A stretch of 48,851 nt of DNA. Source: Enhydrobacter sp. (GTDB lineage Bacteria; Pseudomonadota; Alphaproteobacteria; Reyranellales; Reyranellaceae). The stretch lies in NCBI GenBank assembly GCA_026126105.1, contig JAHCJV010000040.1, positions 1 to 48,851 on the forward strand, given 5' to 3'. The translations under genes and the position numbers were made by a program. The notes under the pieces are model-generated. The model was not told where the DNA came from. It was given only the letters and a program-made list of their open reading frames with translations, and did not search any database. Below, in pieces: positions 15,950-22,643 of this stretch; the stretch's first letter is position 1; the number at the start of each line of letters is the position of its first letter.

Positions 15950-16747
15950 CTAGATCGAGACTGTATCCAGCGCTTGGGCGATGGCCGCGCGCAGCAGGTC
16001 CGGATCGAACGGCTTGGAAATCACGAATGCCGGCTCCAGCTGCGTGCCGGTCAGCAAGCGCTCGGGATAGCCGGTCACGAAGATGACCGGCACGGTCATC
16101 GCCTGCATGATCTCCTTGACCGCCGAAATGCCGCTGTCGGAGCCGCGAAGCTGAATGTCTGCGAGGACGAGGTGCGGCGAGTGCTTCTTGGCAAGTTCGA
16201 CGGCAGTTTTCTCGGTCGCCGCGATGCCGACCACTTCGTGCCCTGCATTGCGGACGATATCCGCGACGTCGAGAGCGATCACCGCTTCGTCTTCGATCAC
16301 CAGCACCCGCACGGACGCGACGCGCTGAAGCTCTCGCCGCGCTTCCAGGAGGCTGCGTTCAGCCTTGTCGACATCGATGCCGAGGATGTGCGCCGCATCC
16401 GGTACGGTGAAGCCTTCGAGCACGGTCAGGAGCAGCACTTGCCGCTGAAGAGGCGCCATCTCGGTCAGGGATTCCTTCAGGCGTCCGCTCACGCCAGCCG
16501 CATCCGACTGCTGCTCGAGGCTGCCAAAGGGCTGCTGCAACCGATGGAACAGGGCAAAAACGCCGAGCTTGGTGTCTTCCGCACCTTCGATCAGGTCGGG
16601 CTGGGCCACGGCGACCTCAGCGCACAGCCGCACCCACTCGTCGCCGCGCTGCTGCGATCCGGTGACGGCACGCGCGTAGCGCCGGAGAAACGGGAGAGTC
16701 TTGGTAATTGCTTCGGAAAGTTTCTTCGTTGCCGGTCCGTTTGACAC
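15950..16747 (-). CDS. phyR: General stress response regulator PhyR
   Basis: A 265-aa protein with the PhyR layout: an N-terminal ECF-sigma-like domain (1-125, e.g. MAPLQRQVLLLTVLEGFTVPDAAHILGI, the mimic of sigma region 4) fused to a C-terminal receiver. The receiver has acidic E152/D153, phospho-Asp D197 in LADIQLRG, Thr225 and Lys245. When phosphorylated, PhyR binds NepR and frees the EcfG sigma factor. It is the first gene of a three-gene leftward operon with two histidine kinases. nepR lies 2.3 kb away on the other strand. Confidence 0.92.
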   Translation of the reverse strand: MSNGPATKKLSEAITKTLPFLRRYARAVTGSQQRGDEWVRLCAEVAVAQPDLIEGAEDTKLGVFALFHRLQQPFGSLEQQSDAAGVSGRLKESLTEMAPLQRQVLLLTVLEGFTVPDAAHILGIDVDKAERSLLEARRELQRVASVRVLVIEDEAVIALDVADIVRNAGHEVVGIAATEKTAVELAKKHSPHLVLADIQLRGSDSGISAVKEIMQAMTVPVIFVTGYPERLLTGTQLEPAFVISKPFDPDLLRAAIAQALDTVSI

Positions 16748-16819
16748 AGCTACCCCCTCATATGTTGCTCGGCCGCATCGTGGCGTCCGACGCTACATCA
16801 CGCCGACCCGAGAATCGAA

Positions 16820-16842
16820 CTCCCGGCCGCCAAGGCCGGGAG
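16820..16842 (-). terminator. GC-rich hairpin downstream of the glycine-zipper lipoprotein gene
   Basis: A perfect 9-base stem (CTCCCGGCC/GGCCGGGAG) with a 5-base loop. On the minus strand it is followed by TTCGATTCT, a poor U-tract. It lies between the lipoprotein stop and the phyR start and may end the lipoprotein transcript. Confidence 0.4.
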
Positions 16843-16896
16843 CCGCCGGACTCGAGAGCTATCTAGGTTCTCTTGCTCCCAAATCGCCATCTAATG

Positions 16897-17124
16897 CTAG
16901 TAGCGCCTCTCCGGGGTCGTGGCAGCACCGACCACTGCGCCGGCCGCACCACCCACGACCGCGCCGGCGATCGGGGCTCCCACGGTAGAGCCCACCACGG
17001 CCCCCGTGCCCGCACCGATAGCGCCGCCCGTCAGCGCGCGATCGGTGGGATTGTTGCCACAGGCCGCAGTCATAAGTCCCAGAGCTACCAGCGCCGCCAG
17101 CGGCGCAACATTCCTGACCAACAT
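16897..17124 (-). CDS. Glycine-zipper lipoprotein
   Basis: About 75 aa. A signal peptide ends in the lipobox LMTAAC. The rest is a glycine-zipper repeat (ALTGGAIGAGTGAVVGSTVG..., GAVVGGAAGAVVGAATTPERRY), as in YMGG/osmotically induced outer-membrane lipoproteins. Four candidate starts exist; ATG 17124 has GGAG six bases upstream (17127 would leave three). A perfect EcfG promoter lies at 17249-17273, so it is a likely general-stress envelope protein. Role in envelope stability is inferred. Confidence 0.8.
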   Translation of the reverse strand: MLVRNVAPLAALVALGLMTAACGNNPTDRALTGGAIGAGTGAVVGSTVGAPIAGAVVGGAAGAVVGAATTPERRY

Positions 17125-17248
17125 CATTGTCTCCATGTTTGCAAAAACCTGCTGCAGCCAGATACCGCTCAAGAGCACCGGAAGCGTACTCCCGGATCCA
17201 TGAGACCGCGGCGCGTCACCGTCTTACTCCTATTCAAGTCTCCGAGCT

Positions 17249-17273
17249 AACGTCGAACATGCTTCTCGGTTCC
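17249..17273 (-). promoter_or_regulatory. EcfG promoter, GGAAC-N16-CGTT
   Basis: An exact match on the minus strand to the general-stress sigma consensus, with a 16-base spacer. It lies 125 bases before the glycine-zipper lipoprotein start, with no other minus-strand gene between, implying a leader of roughly 115 nt. Confidence 0.75.
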
Positions 17274-17338
17274 CGTACGCTCCGTGCATCGCGCGGAAGC
17301 GATGGGTCGACGCCCGAGCCCACGTGCGCGGCCGAAAG

Positions 17339-17536
17339 CTAGAGCCCGCCCGCCCAGGTCTTGACCTGCTTCTCGGCTTCATCCTTGGCGATGCCGTAGC
17401 GCTCCTGAATGCGGCCGACGAGCTGCTCCTGCTTGCCACCGATTACGGTAATATCGTCGTCGGTAAGCTTGCCCCATTGCTCCTTCACCTTGCCGGTGAA
17501 CTGCTTCCAGTTGCCTTCCACGCGATCCCAGTTCAT
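17339..17536 (-). CDS. CsbD-family stress protein (cytosolic)
   Basis: A 65-aa protein that is a bare CsbD domain: MNWDRVEGNWKQFTGKVKEQ, then WGKLTDDDITVIGGKQEQLVG and ERYGIAKDEAEKQV. CsbD/YjbJ proteins are strongly stress-induced in many bacteria; biochemical role unclear. AAGGAG six bases before the ATG fixes the start, although the frame is open to 17656. A perfect EcfG promoter lies at 17592-17616. It is divergent from the first sigma gene, and a paralogue with a signal peptide is at 10987-11310. Confidence 0.9.
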   Translation of the reverse strand: MNWDRVEGNWKQFTGKVKEQWGKLTDDDITVIGGKQEQLVGRIQERYGIAKDEAEKQVKTWAGGL

Positions 17537-17591
17537 GGCCTGCTCCTTGTTGCTGGGTTGCTGGCGAATTGCCGAACGTCTCGACATCGCA

Positions 17592-17616
17592 AACGCGGAG
17601 TGCCACGGACTGTTCC
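17592..17616 (-). promoter_or_regulatory. EcfG promoter of csbD, GGAAC-N16-CGTT
   Basis: An exact consensus match on the minus strand, with -10 at 17592-17595 and -35 at 17612-17616. It predicts a transcript start near 17585, about 50 bases before the CsbD ATG. Confidence 0.8.
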
Positions 17617-17703
17617 TGTACTGTTTTTCCTTTGCGACGATGCAGCTTGCGCCCACATAAGGCGTAACTCACCGACTTGCGTGTTACCGGAGCGATCGTT
17701 TCG

Positions 17704-18171
17704 ATGTTGAAGGACGATATCGTCAGATTGCTGCCGGATCTGCGTGCCTTCGCCCGCTTCATGTGCCGCGAACGGGAGGCGGCGGATGATCTTGTGCAGA
17801 ACACCATACTGTCTGCGCTGGACAAGCAGTCCCAGTTCGAGGCCGGCACGAACCTCAAGGGCTGGCTGTTCACCATCATGCGCAACCGGTTCTACTCGGA
17901 TCTGCGCGCACAGCGCCGGCGCCCGAGCACGCTCGATGACGTCGAGACGGTGCCCCTGGCGGCGGTAGACAATCCCGAAGCGACCCTCGAGTTGAAGGAA
18001 TTGTCATCGGCGCTCTGGAAACTCAGCCCTCAGTCGCGCGAGGCGCTCATTCTCGTCGGAGCTGGCGGATTCTCATACGAGGAGGCCGCGGAGCTGTGCG
18101 ATTGCTCCGTAGGGACCCTGAAGGCACGCGTTTCGCGGGCGCGGAAGCTCCTGTCCGAGCAGTTGCGCTGA
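17704..18171 (+). CDS. ecfG: EcfG-type general stress sigma factor
   Basis: A 155-aa ECF sigma factor. Region 2 is LLPDLRAFARFMCREREAADDLVQ through GWLFTIMRNRFYSD. Region 4 is SREALILVGAGGFSYEEAAELCDCSVGTLKARVSRAR. The GTNLKGWLFTIMRN and ALILVGAGGFSYEEAAE segments are typical of the EcfG (ECF15) group that NepR inhibits. The ATG at 17704 follows GGAG at 11 bases; a TTG at 17677 is an alternative. It is followed by a second ECF gene and then nepR on the same strand. No EcfG box was found directly upstream. Confidence 0.82.
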   Translation: MLKDDIVRLLPDLRAFARFMCREREAADDLVQNTILSALDKQSQFEAGTNLKGWLFTIMRNRFYSDLRAQRRRPSTLDDVETVPLAAVDNPEATLELKELSSALWKLSPQSREALILVGAGGFSYEEAAELCDCSVGTLKARVSRARKLLSEQLR

Positions 18172-18290
18172 TTCTTCCCGAGGGCGTCGAATGCCGCGCG
18201 GAAAATAATGATACGCCGAATGTAACCTTTTGGCGCCACCGGCATTGGTCGAGGAAGAGAACCTGCATTCCCCCGCTGCTGGAGAACAAC

Positions 18291-18902
18291 ATGGCTAACG
18301 CCGCCGCGACGACACCGAGCACGACCGAGCGCAACGAGATCAACGATTTCCATGAGCAGCTCAAGGCCATTCTCCCCCGCCTGCGCGTCTACGCGCTGTC
18401 GCTGACGCGCGACCGCGACGCCGCAGAAGATCTCGTGCATGACACCGTCATCAAGGCGCTGACCGGTCGCCAGAGCTTCGAGCCCGGCACCAACCTTTCC
18501 GCTTGGGTGTTCCGCATTCAGCGCAACGAGTTCATCTCCGGTCTGCGACGCCAGCGTCCTACCGTGCCGGTCGATACCGCCATCGCCGAGACGCTGTCGC
18601 ACCAGCCCCATCAGGAGAGCCGGCTGGTGATGCGCGAGTTCATGTCCGCGTTCGGCAAGCTCGCCGCGACCCAGCGCGAGGCGCTGCTTCTCGCCGTGCT
18701 CGAAGGGCAGTCATACGAGGTGATCGCCGCTCATACGGGGGTATCTGTCGGAACCGTCAAGAGCCGGATTTCCCGCGCCCGGGACACTCTCGAGCGGCTG
18801 CTGCTGGAAGGCGATACGTCCGAGCGTCCGGCCCGGGCCGAGCGCCGCCCGGCCAGCTTGGACGCCGGCACGTCGGATGCTGCGGTATCGCTCGGCCGGT
18901 GA
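18291..18902 (+). CDS. Second EcfG-like ECF sigma factor
   Basis: A 203-aa sigma factor with region 2 (LPRLRVYALSLTRDRDAAEDLVHDTV, GTNLSAWVFRIQRNEF) and region 4 (TQREALLLAVLEGQSYEVIAAHTGVSVGTVKSRISRAR). A polar tail of about 30 residues follows. GGAG six bases before the ATG decides the start, although the frame opens earlier. It resembles EcfG paralogues (EcfG2/RpoE-like) found with the core sigma in several alphaproteobacteria. It lies 119 bases after the first sigma gene and 116 before nepR. Which of the two NepR binds is open. Confidence 0.85.
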   Translation: MANAAATTPSTTERNEINDFHEQLKAILPRLRVYALSLTRDRDAAEDLVHDTVIKALTGRQSFEPGTNLSAWVFRIQRNEFISGLRRQRPTVPVDTAIAETLSHQPHQESRLVMREFMSAFGKLAATQREALLLAVLEGQSYEVIAAHTGVSVGTVKSRISRARDTLERLLLEGDTSERPARAERRPASLDAGTSDAAVSLGR

Positions 18903-19018
18903 AAACTCTTGATCGATCCTCGTGGACGGCGGAAATAGCTATGGGCAATCTCACGGGGAGAGATCAGTGCCTCGGGCAGGAGTCCACGGAATGCTCCTCG
19001 TCCCGAGGAGAGTACGCC

Positions 19019-19234
19019 ATGGCAAATGACAATAAGCCTCAGAAGGAACGGGCCGCCAAGCTCGTCCGTGGGAAGAGCATGAATGTGCCGGCCGACAGGC
19101 CTTTCGACATGTGGCTGCACAAGCAGCTTCATGCCATGTACGATGAAATCGCAGCGGAACCTCTGCCTGACGAGTTGATCAAGCTGATCGAGCGGGACGA
19201 GGAAAAGAAGGACACACCCCCTCGAAAGGAGTGA
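19019..19234 (+). CDS. nepR: Anti-sigma factor NepR
   Basis: A 71-aa protein with the NepR core PFDMWLHKQLHAMYDEI followed by AEPLPDELIKLIERDE; both helices and the LPDxL motif fit. NepR holds EcfG inactive until phospho-PhyR takes it. The disordered polar N- and C-termini are typical. GAGGAG eight bases before the ATG fixes the start. It lies downstream of both sigma genes, whereas nepR commonly precedes ecfG. Confidence 0.88.
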   Translation: MANDNKPQKERAAKLVRGKSMNVPADRPFDMWLHKQLHAMYDEIAAEPLPDELIKLIERDEEKKDTPPRKE

Positions 19235-19271
19235 GCGGCTGGCGCCTTCGGCGCAGCGCCAGACCGACATG

Positions 19272-19309
19272 AAAAAAGAATGGCGGCAACCTCGCGGTTG
19301 TCGCCATTC
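19272..19309 (-). terminator. Intrinsic terminator, minus-oriented
   Basis: A 14-base stem (19278-19291 with 19296-19309, loop TCGC on the plus strand, one A.C mismatch in the minus-strand RNA) is followed on the minus strand by six T (19277-19272). The plus strand has no T-tract after the stem, so it serves leftward transcription and not nepR. Confidence 0.8.
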
Positions 19310-19357
19310 CCGATTCGCTGCCGTCAGTCAGCCCGGCTGGCCGGCAACGAGCTCGGC
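19272..19357 (-). ncRNA. Candidate EcfG-dependent small RNA (about 86 nt)
   Basis: A gene-free segment lies between a perfect minus-strand EcfG promoter (19364-19389) and a minus-strand intrinsic terminator (19272-19309). The start near 19357 is inferred from usual spacing after CGTT. The transcript would have a GC-rich 5' half (with CCGGC/GCCGG pairing) and a 3' terminator stem. No ORF with an RBS fits. Caulobacter has a sigma-T-controlled sRNA, GsrN, so a functional analogue or relative is plausible; homology is not shown. Confidence 0.65.
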
Positions 19358-19363
19358 CGGTTC

Positions 19364-19389
19364 AACGGCTGACGCGCCTTGAAGGTTCC
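19364..19389 (-). promoter_or_regulatory. EcfG promoter with no protein gene downstream
   Basis: An exact GGAAC-N17-CGTT on the minus strand, pointing towards the convergent nepR gene. The only thing between it and nepR is the terminator at 19272-19309. It drives the candidate small RNA. Confidence 0.75.
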
Positions 19390-19431
19390 GCTCCCTTCGC
19401 TATACAGCTTTCGACAAGGCGGGGGACGCAC

Positions 19432-20196
19432 ATGAAGCTCTTCGATCTTTCCGGAAAGGTCGCCGTTATCACCGGAGGTAACGGGGGCATTGGCCTCGGT
19501 ATGGCCCGCGGAATGGCCGCCGCCGGAGCGACGATCGTGGTGGCGGGCCGCGACGCCGAAAAAAATGCTGGCGCCGTAAAGGAGATCGTTGCGGCCGGAG
19601 GGAGTGCGAGCGCCATCCCCGTCGACGTCCTCCGGGAAGAGTCATGTCGCGCCCTGATCGCCGAGACCATCAAAGCGCATGGGCGGCTGGATATTCTCGT
19701 GAACAACGCGGGGATGAGCATCCGAAAGCAGCCAGAGACTTACACGCTCGCCGAATGGCACACCGTCCTCGACAGCAACCTCACCAGCGCGTTCCTGTGC
19801 AGCCAGGCCGCCTATCCTGAACTGAAGAAGGGCGGTGCCGGCAAGATCATCAACATCGGCTCGATGATGTCCATCTTCGGGGCGCCCTTCGCCACAGCGT
19901 ACGCCGCGAGTAAGGGCGGTATGGTGCAGATGACGAAATCGCTGGCAACCGCTTGGGCCAAGGATGGGATCCAGGTCAACGCCATTCTGCCAGGCTGGAT
20001 CGACACCGCCCTGACCCGCCGCGCGCGAGAGCAGGTCGAAGGGCTGCACGATTCAGTGCTCAAGCGGACGCCCGCAGCGCGCTGGGGTGTACCCGACGAC
20101 TTCGCGGGAATTGCCGTGTTCCTGGCAGCTCCGGCATCGGACTTCGTAACCGGCGCCGCAATCGCAGTGGACGGCGGCTACTCGTCGCTGGCGTGA
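19432..20196 (+). CDS. SDR-family NAD(P)-dependent oxidoreductase
   Basis: A 254-aa classical short-chain dehydrogenase. The cofactor loop is TGGNGGIGLGMA (about 15-26), then NNAG around 91-94, and the catalytic Ser (GSMMS) and YAASK follow. The C-terminus has the PGWIDTAL and DGGYSSLA segments usual in gluconate/glucose-type SDRs. The substrate is unknown. Arg in VAGRD after strand 2 hints at NADP. It stands alone, divergent from the candidate small RNA and convergent with cpaA. Confidence 0.85.
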   Translation: MKLFDLSGKVAVITGGNGGIGLGMARGMAAAGATIVVAGRDAEKNAGAVKEIVAAGGSASAIPVDVLREESCRALIAETIKAHGRLDILVNNAGMSIRKQPETYTLAEWHTVLDSNLTSAFLCSQAAYPELKKGGAGKIINIGSMMSIFGAPFATAYAASKGGMVQMTKSLATAWAKDGIQVNAILPGWIDTALTRRAREQVEGLHDSVLKRTPAARWGVPDDFAGIAVFLAAPASDFVTGAAIAVDGGYSSLA

Positions 20197-20215
20197 TCCC
20201 TGCCTCGGCGGTAGC

Positions 20216-20713
20216 TCAACTCAGGCCAGGGGAAAGCGCGATCCATGCGCCGCCCGCAGCGATCGCCGGACCGAACGGCATATCGCCGCTCAGCCGCGCG
20301 CGAAGCGTGCACGCGTCCCACCCTGGCGACCTGCTGACCAGCGTCCCTGCCAATGTGGCGACGCCCAGGACGCCGCCGGCCAGGGCAGCCACCGCAAGCA
20401 ATTCCAGAAGCCGTGCCGACCCCGCGAACAGGCTGACGGCCGCCAGCAGCTTGACGTCGCCGCCGCCCAAGGCGCCGATTGCAAACGCTCCCGCACCGAC
20501 GCAGTAGACGAGCACTGCGCATGCCAAAGCCGCGCCTATCGAAGACGTCGGCAGCCGTCCGGACACCAACCCGGCGATCGCGAATACAGCGAACAGGGCA
20601 ACGATAGAGATTGAGAACCCGTTGGCGATTCTCCGGGTGCGCAAGTCCTGCGCCGCTGCGCCAGCGAGCACGGCGGCAAGGAGCAAGAGGCAGGCATCTT
20701 GTATTGCCGACAT
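20216..20713 (-). CDS. cpaA: Prepilin peptidase CpaA/TadV-like
   Basis: A 165-aa A24-family aspartic peptidase of the inner membrane, with about five hydrophobic helices. Both catalytic aspartates are visible: D23 in AAQDLRTRRIANG and D86 in LGGGDVKLL. Such enzymes cleave the leader from Flp pilins. It lies downstream of a flp pilin gene on the same strand. The rest of a tad/cpa locus is absent from the window. Confidence 0.88.
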   Translation of the reverse strand: MSAIQDACLLLLAAVLAGAAAQDLRTRRIANGFSISIVALFAVFAIAGLVSGRLPTSSIGAALACAVLVYCVGAGAFAIGALGGGDVKLLAAVSLFAGSARLLELLAVAALAGGVLGVATLAGTLVSRSPGWDACTLRARLSGDMPFGPAIAAGGAWIALSPGLS

Positions 20714-20853
20714 GCGTCAACGAACCGGAAGCACCGATCTGCGTCTGGGGTACGGCATTAAGAAATTACCGTAATCTATTGAAAATTATATCATAGTCCC
20801 CCGCATCCGGATCGAATGCGAGGCGCGGCGGCTGCCGGATCTCCGACGGGCGT
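20714..20853. promoter_or_regulatory. AT-rich region before cpaA with a -10-like box
   Basis: About 20750-20795 is unusually AT-rich for this genome. On the minus strand it contains a perfect TATAAT (in GATATAATTTT), but no good -35 box lies 17 bases upstream. It suggests that cpaA may have its own promoter. Confidence 0.35.
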
Positions 20854-21018
20854 TCAGGTCAACGAGCCTGCAGCGTTCGCCAGCACATTGTTGACCTTGG
20901 AGCTCACGCTGCGCATCGAGGCGATGGCGGCGACCGCAATCAGGGACACGATAAGAGTGTATTCGAGAGCGCTGGCGCCGCGTACGTCCCGGGCCAGGCG
21001 ACGGAAGATCGACAGCAT
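20854..21018 (-). CDS. Flp-type pilin
   Basis: A 54-aa protein translated from ATG 21018 with GGAG six bases upstream. It has the class III prepilin pattern: a short basic leader (MLSIFRRLARDVRG), then ASALEYTLIVSLIAVAAIA with Glu at +5 of the mature protein, and a hydrophobic helix. It ends SSKVNNVLANAAGSLT. The subunit would be processed by the CpaA encoded just downstream and assembled into a Flp/Tad pilus. Too short for routine ORF cut-offs. Confidence 0.88.
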   Translation of the reverse strand: MLSIFRRLARDVRGASALEYTLIVSLIAVAAIASMRSVSSKVNNVLANAAGSLT

Positions 21019-21107
21019 TGGTATCTCCACCAGGTACGTTCAGTCGACAAATCGACTTTTGTTGTTTTTCCTCGACTTAAGGAACGTACTTAATGTCGAA
21101 ACTAAGG

Positions 21108-21923
21108 TCAATGGTCAGATGTCGCACTCCGTATCGGAACGACGTCGCTCGTTACCGCCACCTGGTCGCGCGCGACTTGACGCCGGTAAGTCATCCAACT
21201 GTAAGGAACGAGGCCGAGATAGATCAGGCCGAGCAGCGACATTCCGATCCAGGGCGAGCTGGCGATCACTCCCATCATCAACGCCGCCACCAGAAGGGAC
21301 GGCAGGACCAGGTGCCGTGGGATACGGCCTTTCTTGAAGGAGAACGTGGGAATGCGGCTGACCATGAGACCGCCGACCAGAACCAATACTGCCCCTGCCA
21401 CCATCGGGTGGCGCGGCCAGGCGGCCTCGGCCTCGAAACTCAACACCAAGGGAACCAATGCCAGCAGGGCTCCTGCGGGCGCAGGAACGCCGGTGAAATA
21501 GGAACTCGTCCAGGCTGGCGGCGGCGTATCCGAGAGCAGTGCCGTATTGAAGCGCGCCAGCCGGAGCGCCGAGCAGATCGGGAACATCAGCGTGACCACC
21601 CACCCGAGCGCACCGCCGTCTTTCAGAGATGCGAGGTAAAGAACGAGAGCCGGCGTGACGCCGAAACACAGGAAATCTGACAGCGAATCGAGTTCGGCCC
21701 CGAACTGGCTGGTCACGCCGAGTTGACGCGCAACGCGGCCATCGAGCGCATCGAAGATCGCCGCAACGAGAATGGCGATGACGGCAAGGCGGAACTGACC
21801 CTGCAGGGCGAAGCGGATCGCCGTCAGCCCCGCGCACAGGGCCGCCAGGGTGATGATGTTGGGGATCAGCCGATTGATCGAAAAGCCGCGCAGCCCGCGT
21901 CGCTTGCGGAAGTCATCGTTCAT
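21108..21923 (-). CDS. pssA: CDP-diacylglycerol-serine O-phosphatidyltransferase
   Basis: A 271-aa integral membrane enzyme. The CDP-alcohol phosphatidyltransferase signature D-G-x2-A-R-x8-G-x3-D-x3-D is complete: D61, G62, A65, R66, G75, D79, D83. About seven hydrophobic helices. It makes phosphatidylserine from CDP-diacylglycerol and serine. It lies 27 bases after psd, the next enzyme of the phosphatidylethanolamine pathway. GAGG precedes the ATG at nine bases. Confidence 0.93.
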   Translation of the reverse strand: MNDDFRKRRGLRGFSINRLIPNIITLAALCAGLTAIRFALQGQFRLAVIAILVAAIFDALDGRVARQLGVTSQFGAELDSLSDFLCFGVTPALVLYLASLKDGGALGWVVTLMFPICSALRLARFNTALLSDTPPPAWTSSYFTGVPAPAGALLALVPLVLSFEAEAAWPRHPMVAGAVLVLVGGLMVSRIPTFSFKKGRIPRHLVLPSLLVAALMMGVIASSPWIGMSLLGLIYLGLVPYSWMTYRRQVARDQVAVTSDVVPIRSATSDH

Positions 21924-21950
21924 GACTGATGTCCTCTTGCTGACAGTCTT

Positions 21951-22643
21951 CTAGAACTCGACCGCCCCGCGCGCGGTTGCGTTCTGCGCATTCAGCTCGG
22001 CGATCACCGTCTCCCCGCCGATCATGCGCTGCCCGGGCGCCACCAGCAGACGAGCGCCGGCCGGCAAATAGAGGTCGGTGCGACTGCCGAAGCGGATATG
22101 ACCGAATCGCTCGCCGGCCGCCAGTGCCTGGCCCGGCTTGACATAGCAGACGATGCGGCGCGCCACCCACCCGGCGATCTGCACGAAGCCCACCGTCACA
22201 CCGTCGCCGCGGCGAAGCGCTATCGCCATCCGTTCATTGTCGTCGCTTGCCTTGTCGGCGGCGGCGTTCACGAACTTGCCGGGCCGGTAGGCGACCACGT
22301 CGACGGTCCCGGCGCACGGTGCGCGATTGATGTGGACGTCAAAAACGCTGAGGAAGATCGACACCCGGGTCAGCGGCTGCTCGCCCAGGCCAAGTTCCGC
22401 TGGAGGGGCCGCCTGCACCACCATCTGGACCAGCCCGTCGGCGGGGGCGATCAGCAGGCCGTCGTCCTGGGGCACGCCGCGCGGGGGATCGCGGAAGAAA
22501 TAGATCGACCAGAGAGTCAGGATGAACAGCGGCCAGAACAGCCACGCCGCGCCGGTCAGCGCCGACAGGAACGTGACGGCCGCAAAGATCGCGATGAAGC
22601 GCCAGCCATCCTGCAGGATGGGGACGAAAAAATTCGCCAGCAT
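21951..22643 (-). CDS. psd: Phosphatidylserine decarboxylase proenzyme
   Basis: A 230-aa short-type Psd. Hydrophobic N-terminus (helices in FIAIFAAVTFLSALTGAAWLFWP). FLSVFDVHINRAPCAG is the family core. The self-cleavage site is RFGSRTDLY, where cleavage between Gly and Ser makes the pyruvoyl group. It converts phosphatidylserine to phosphatidylethanolamine at the inner membrane. The ATG at 22643 overlaps the TGA of the LysM gene by one base; a TTG at 22646 is less likely. Operon order: LysM protein, psd, pssA. Confidence 0.93.
   Translation of the reverse strand: MLANFFVPILQDGWRFIAIFAAVTFLSALTGAAWLFWPLFILTLWSIYFFRDPPRGVPQDDGLLIAPADGLVQMVVQAAPPAELGLGEQPLTRVSIFLSVFDVHINRAPCAGTVDVVAYRPGKFVNAAADKASDDNERMAIALRRGDGVTVGFVQIAGWVARRIVCYVKPGQALAAGERFGHIRFGSRTDLYLPAGARLLVAPGQRMIGGETVIAELNAQNATARGAVEF

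Noticed and set aside
12073..16086. A 1337-codon open frame on the plus strand
   Set aside because: It lies fully antisense to the two kinase genes and part of phyR, has no RBS, and its translation is Arg/His/Gln-rich without any motif. High-GC shadow.
16801..16860. tRNA-like T-arm (GAGTTCGATTCTC on the minus strand)
   Set aside because: No matching acceptor stem or anticodon arm is found within 60-90 bases upstream, and the T-stem pairs only three bases. The nearby strong hairpin explains the base pairing.
18902..19018. Possible EcfG promoter before nepR
   Set aside because: GGAAA and GGAAT occur, but no CGTT at 16-17 bases; no supportable promoter seen.
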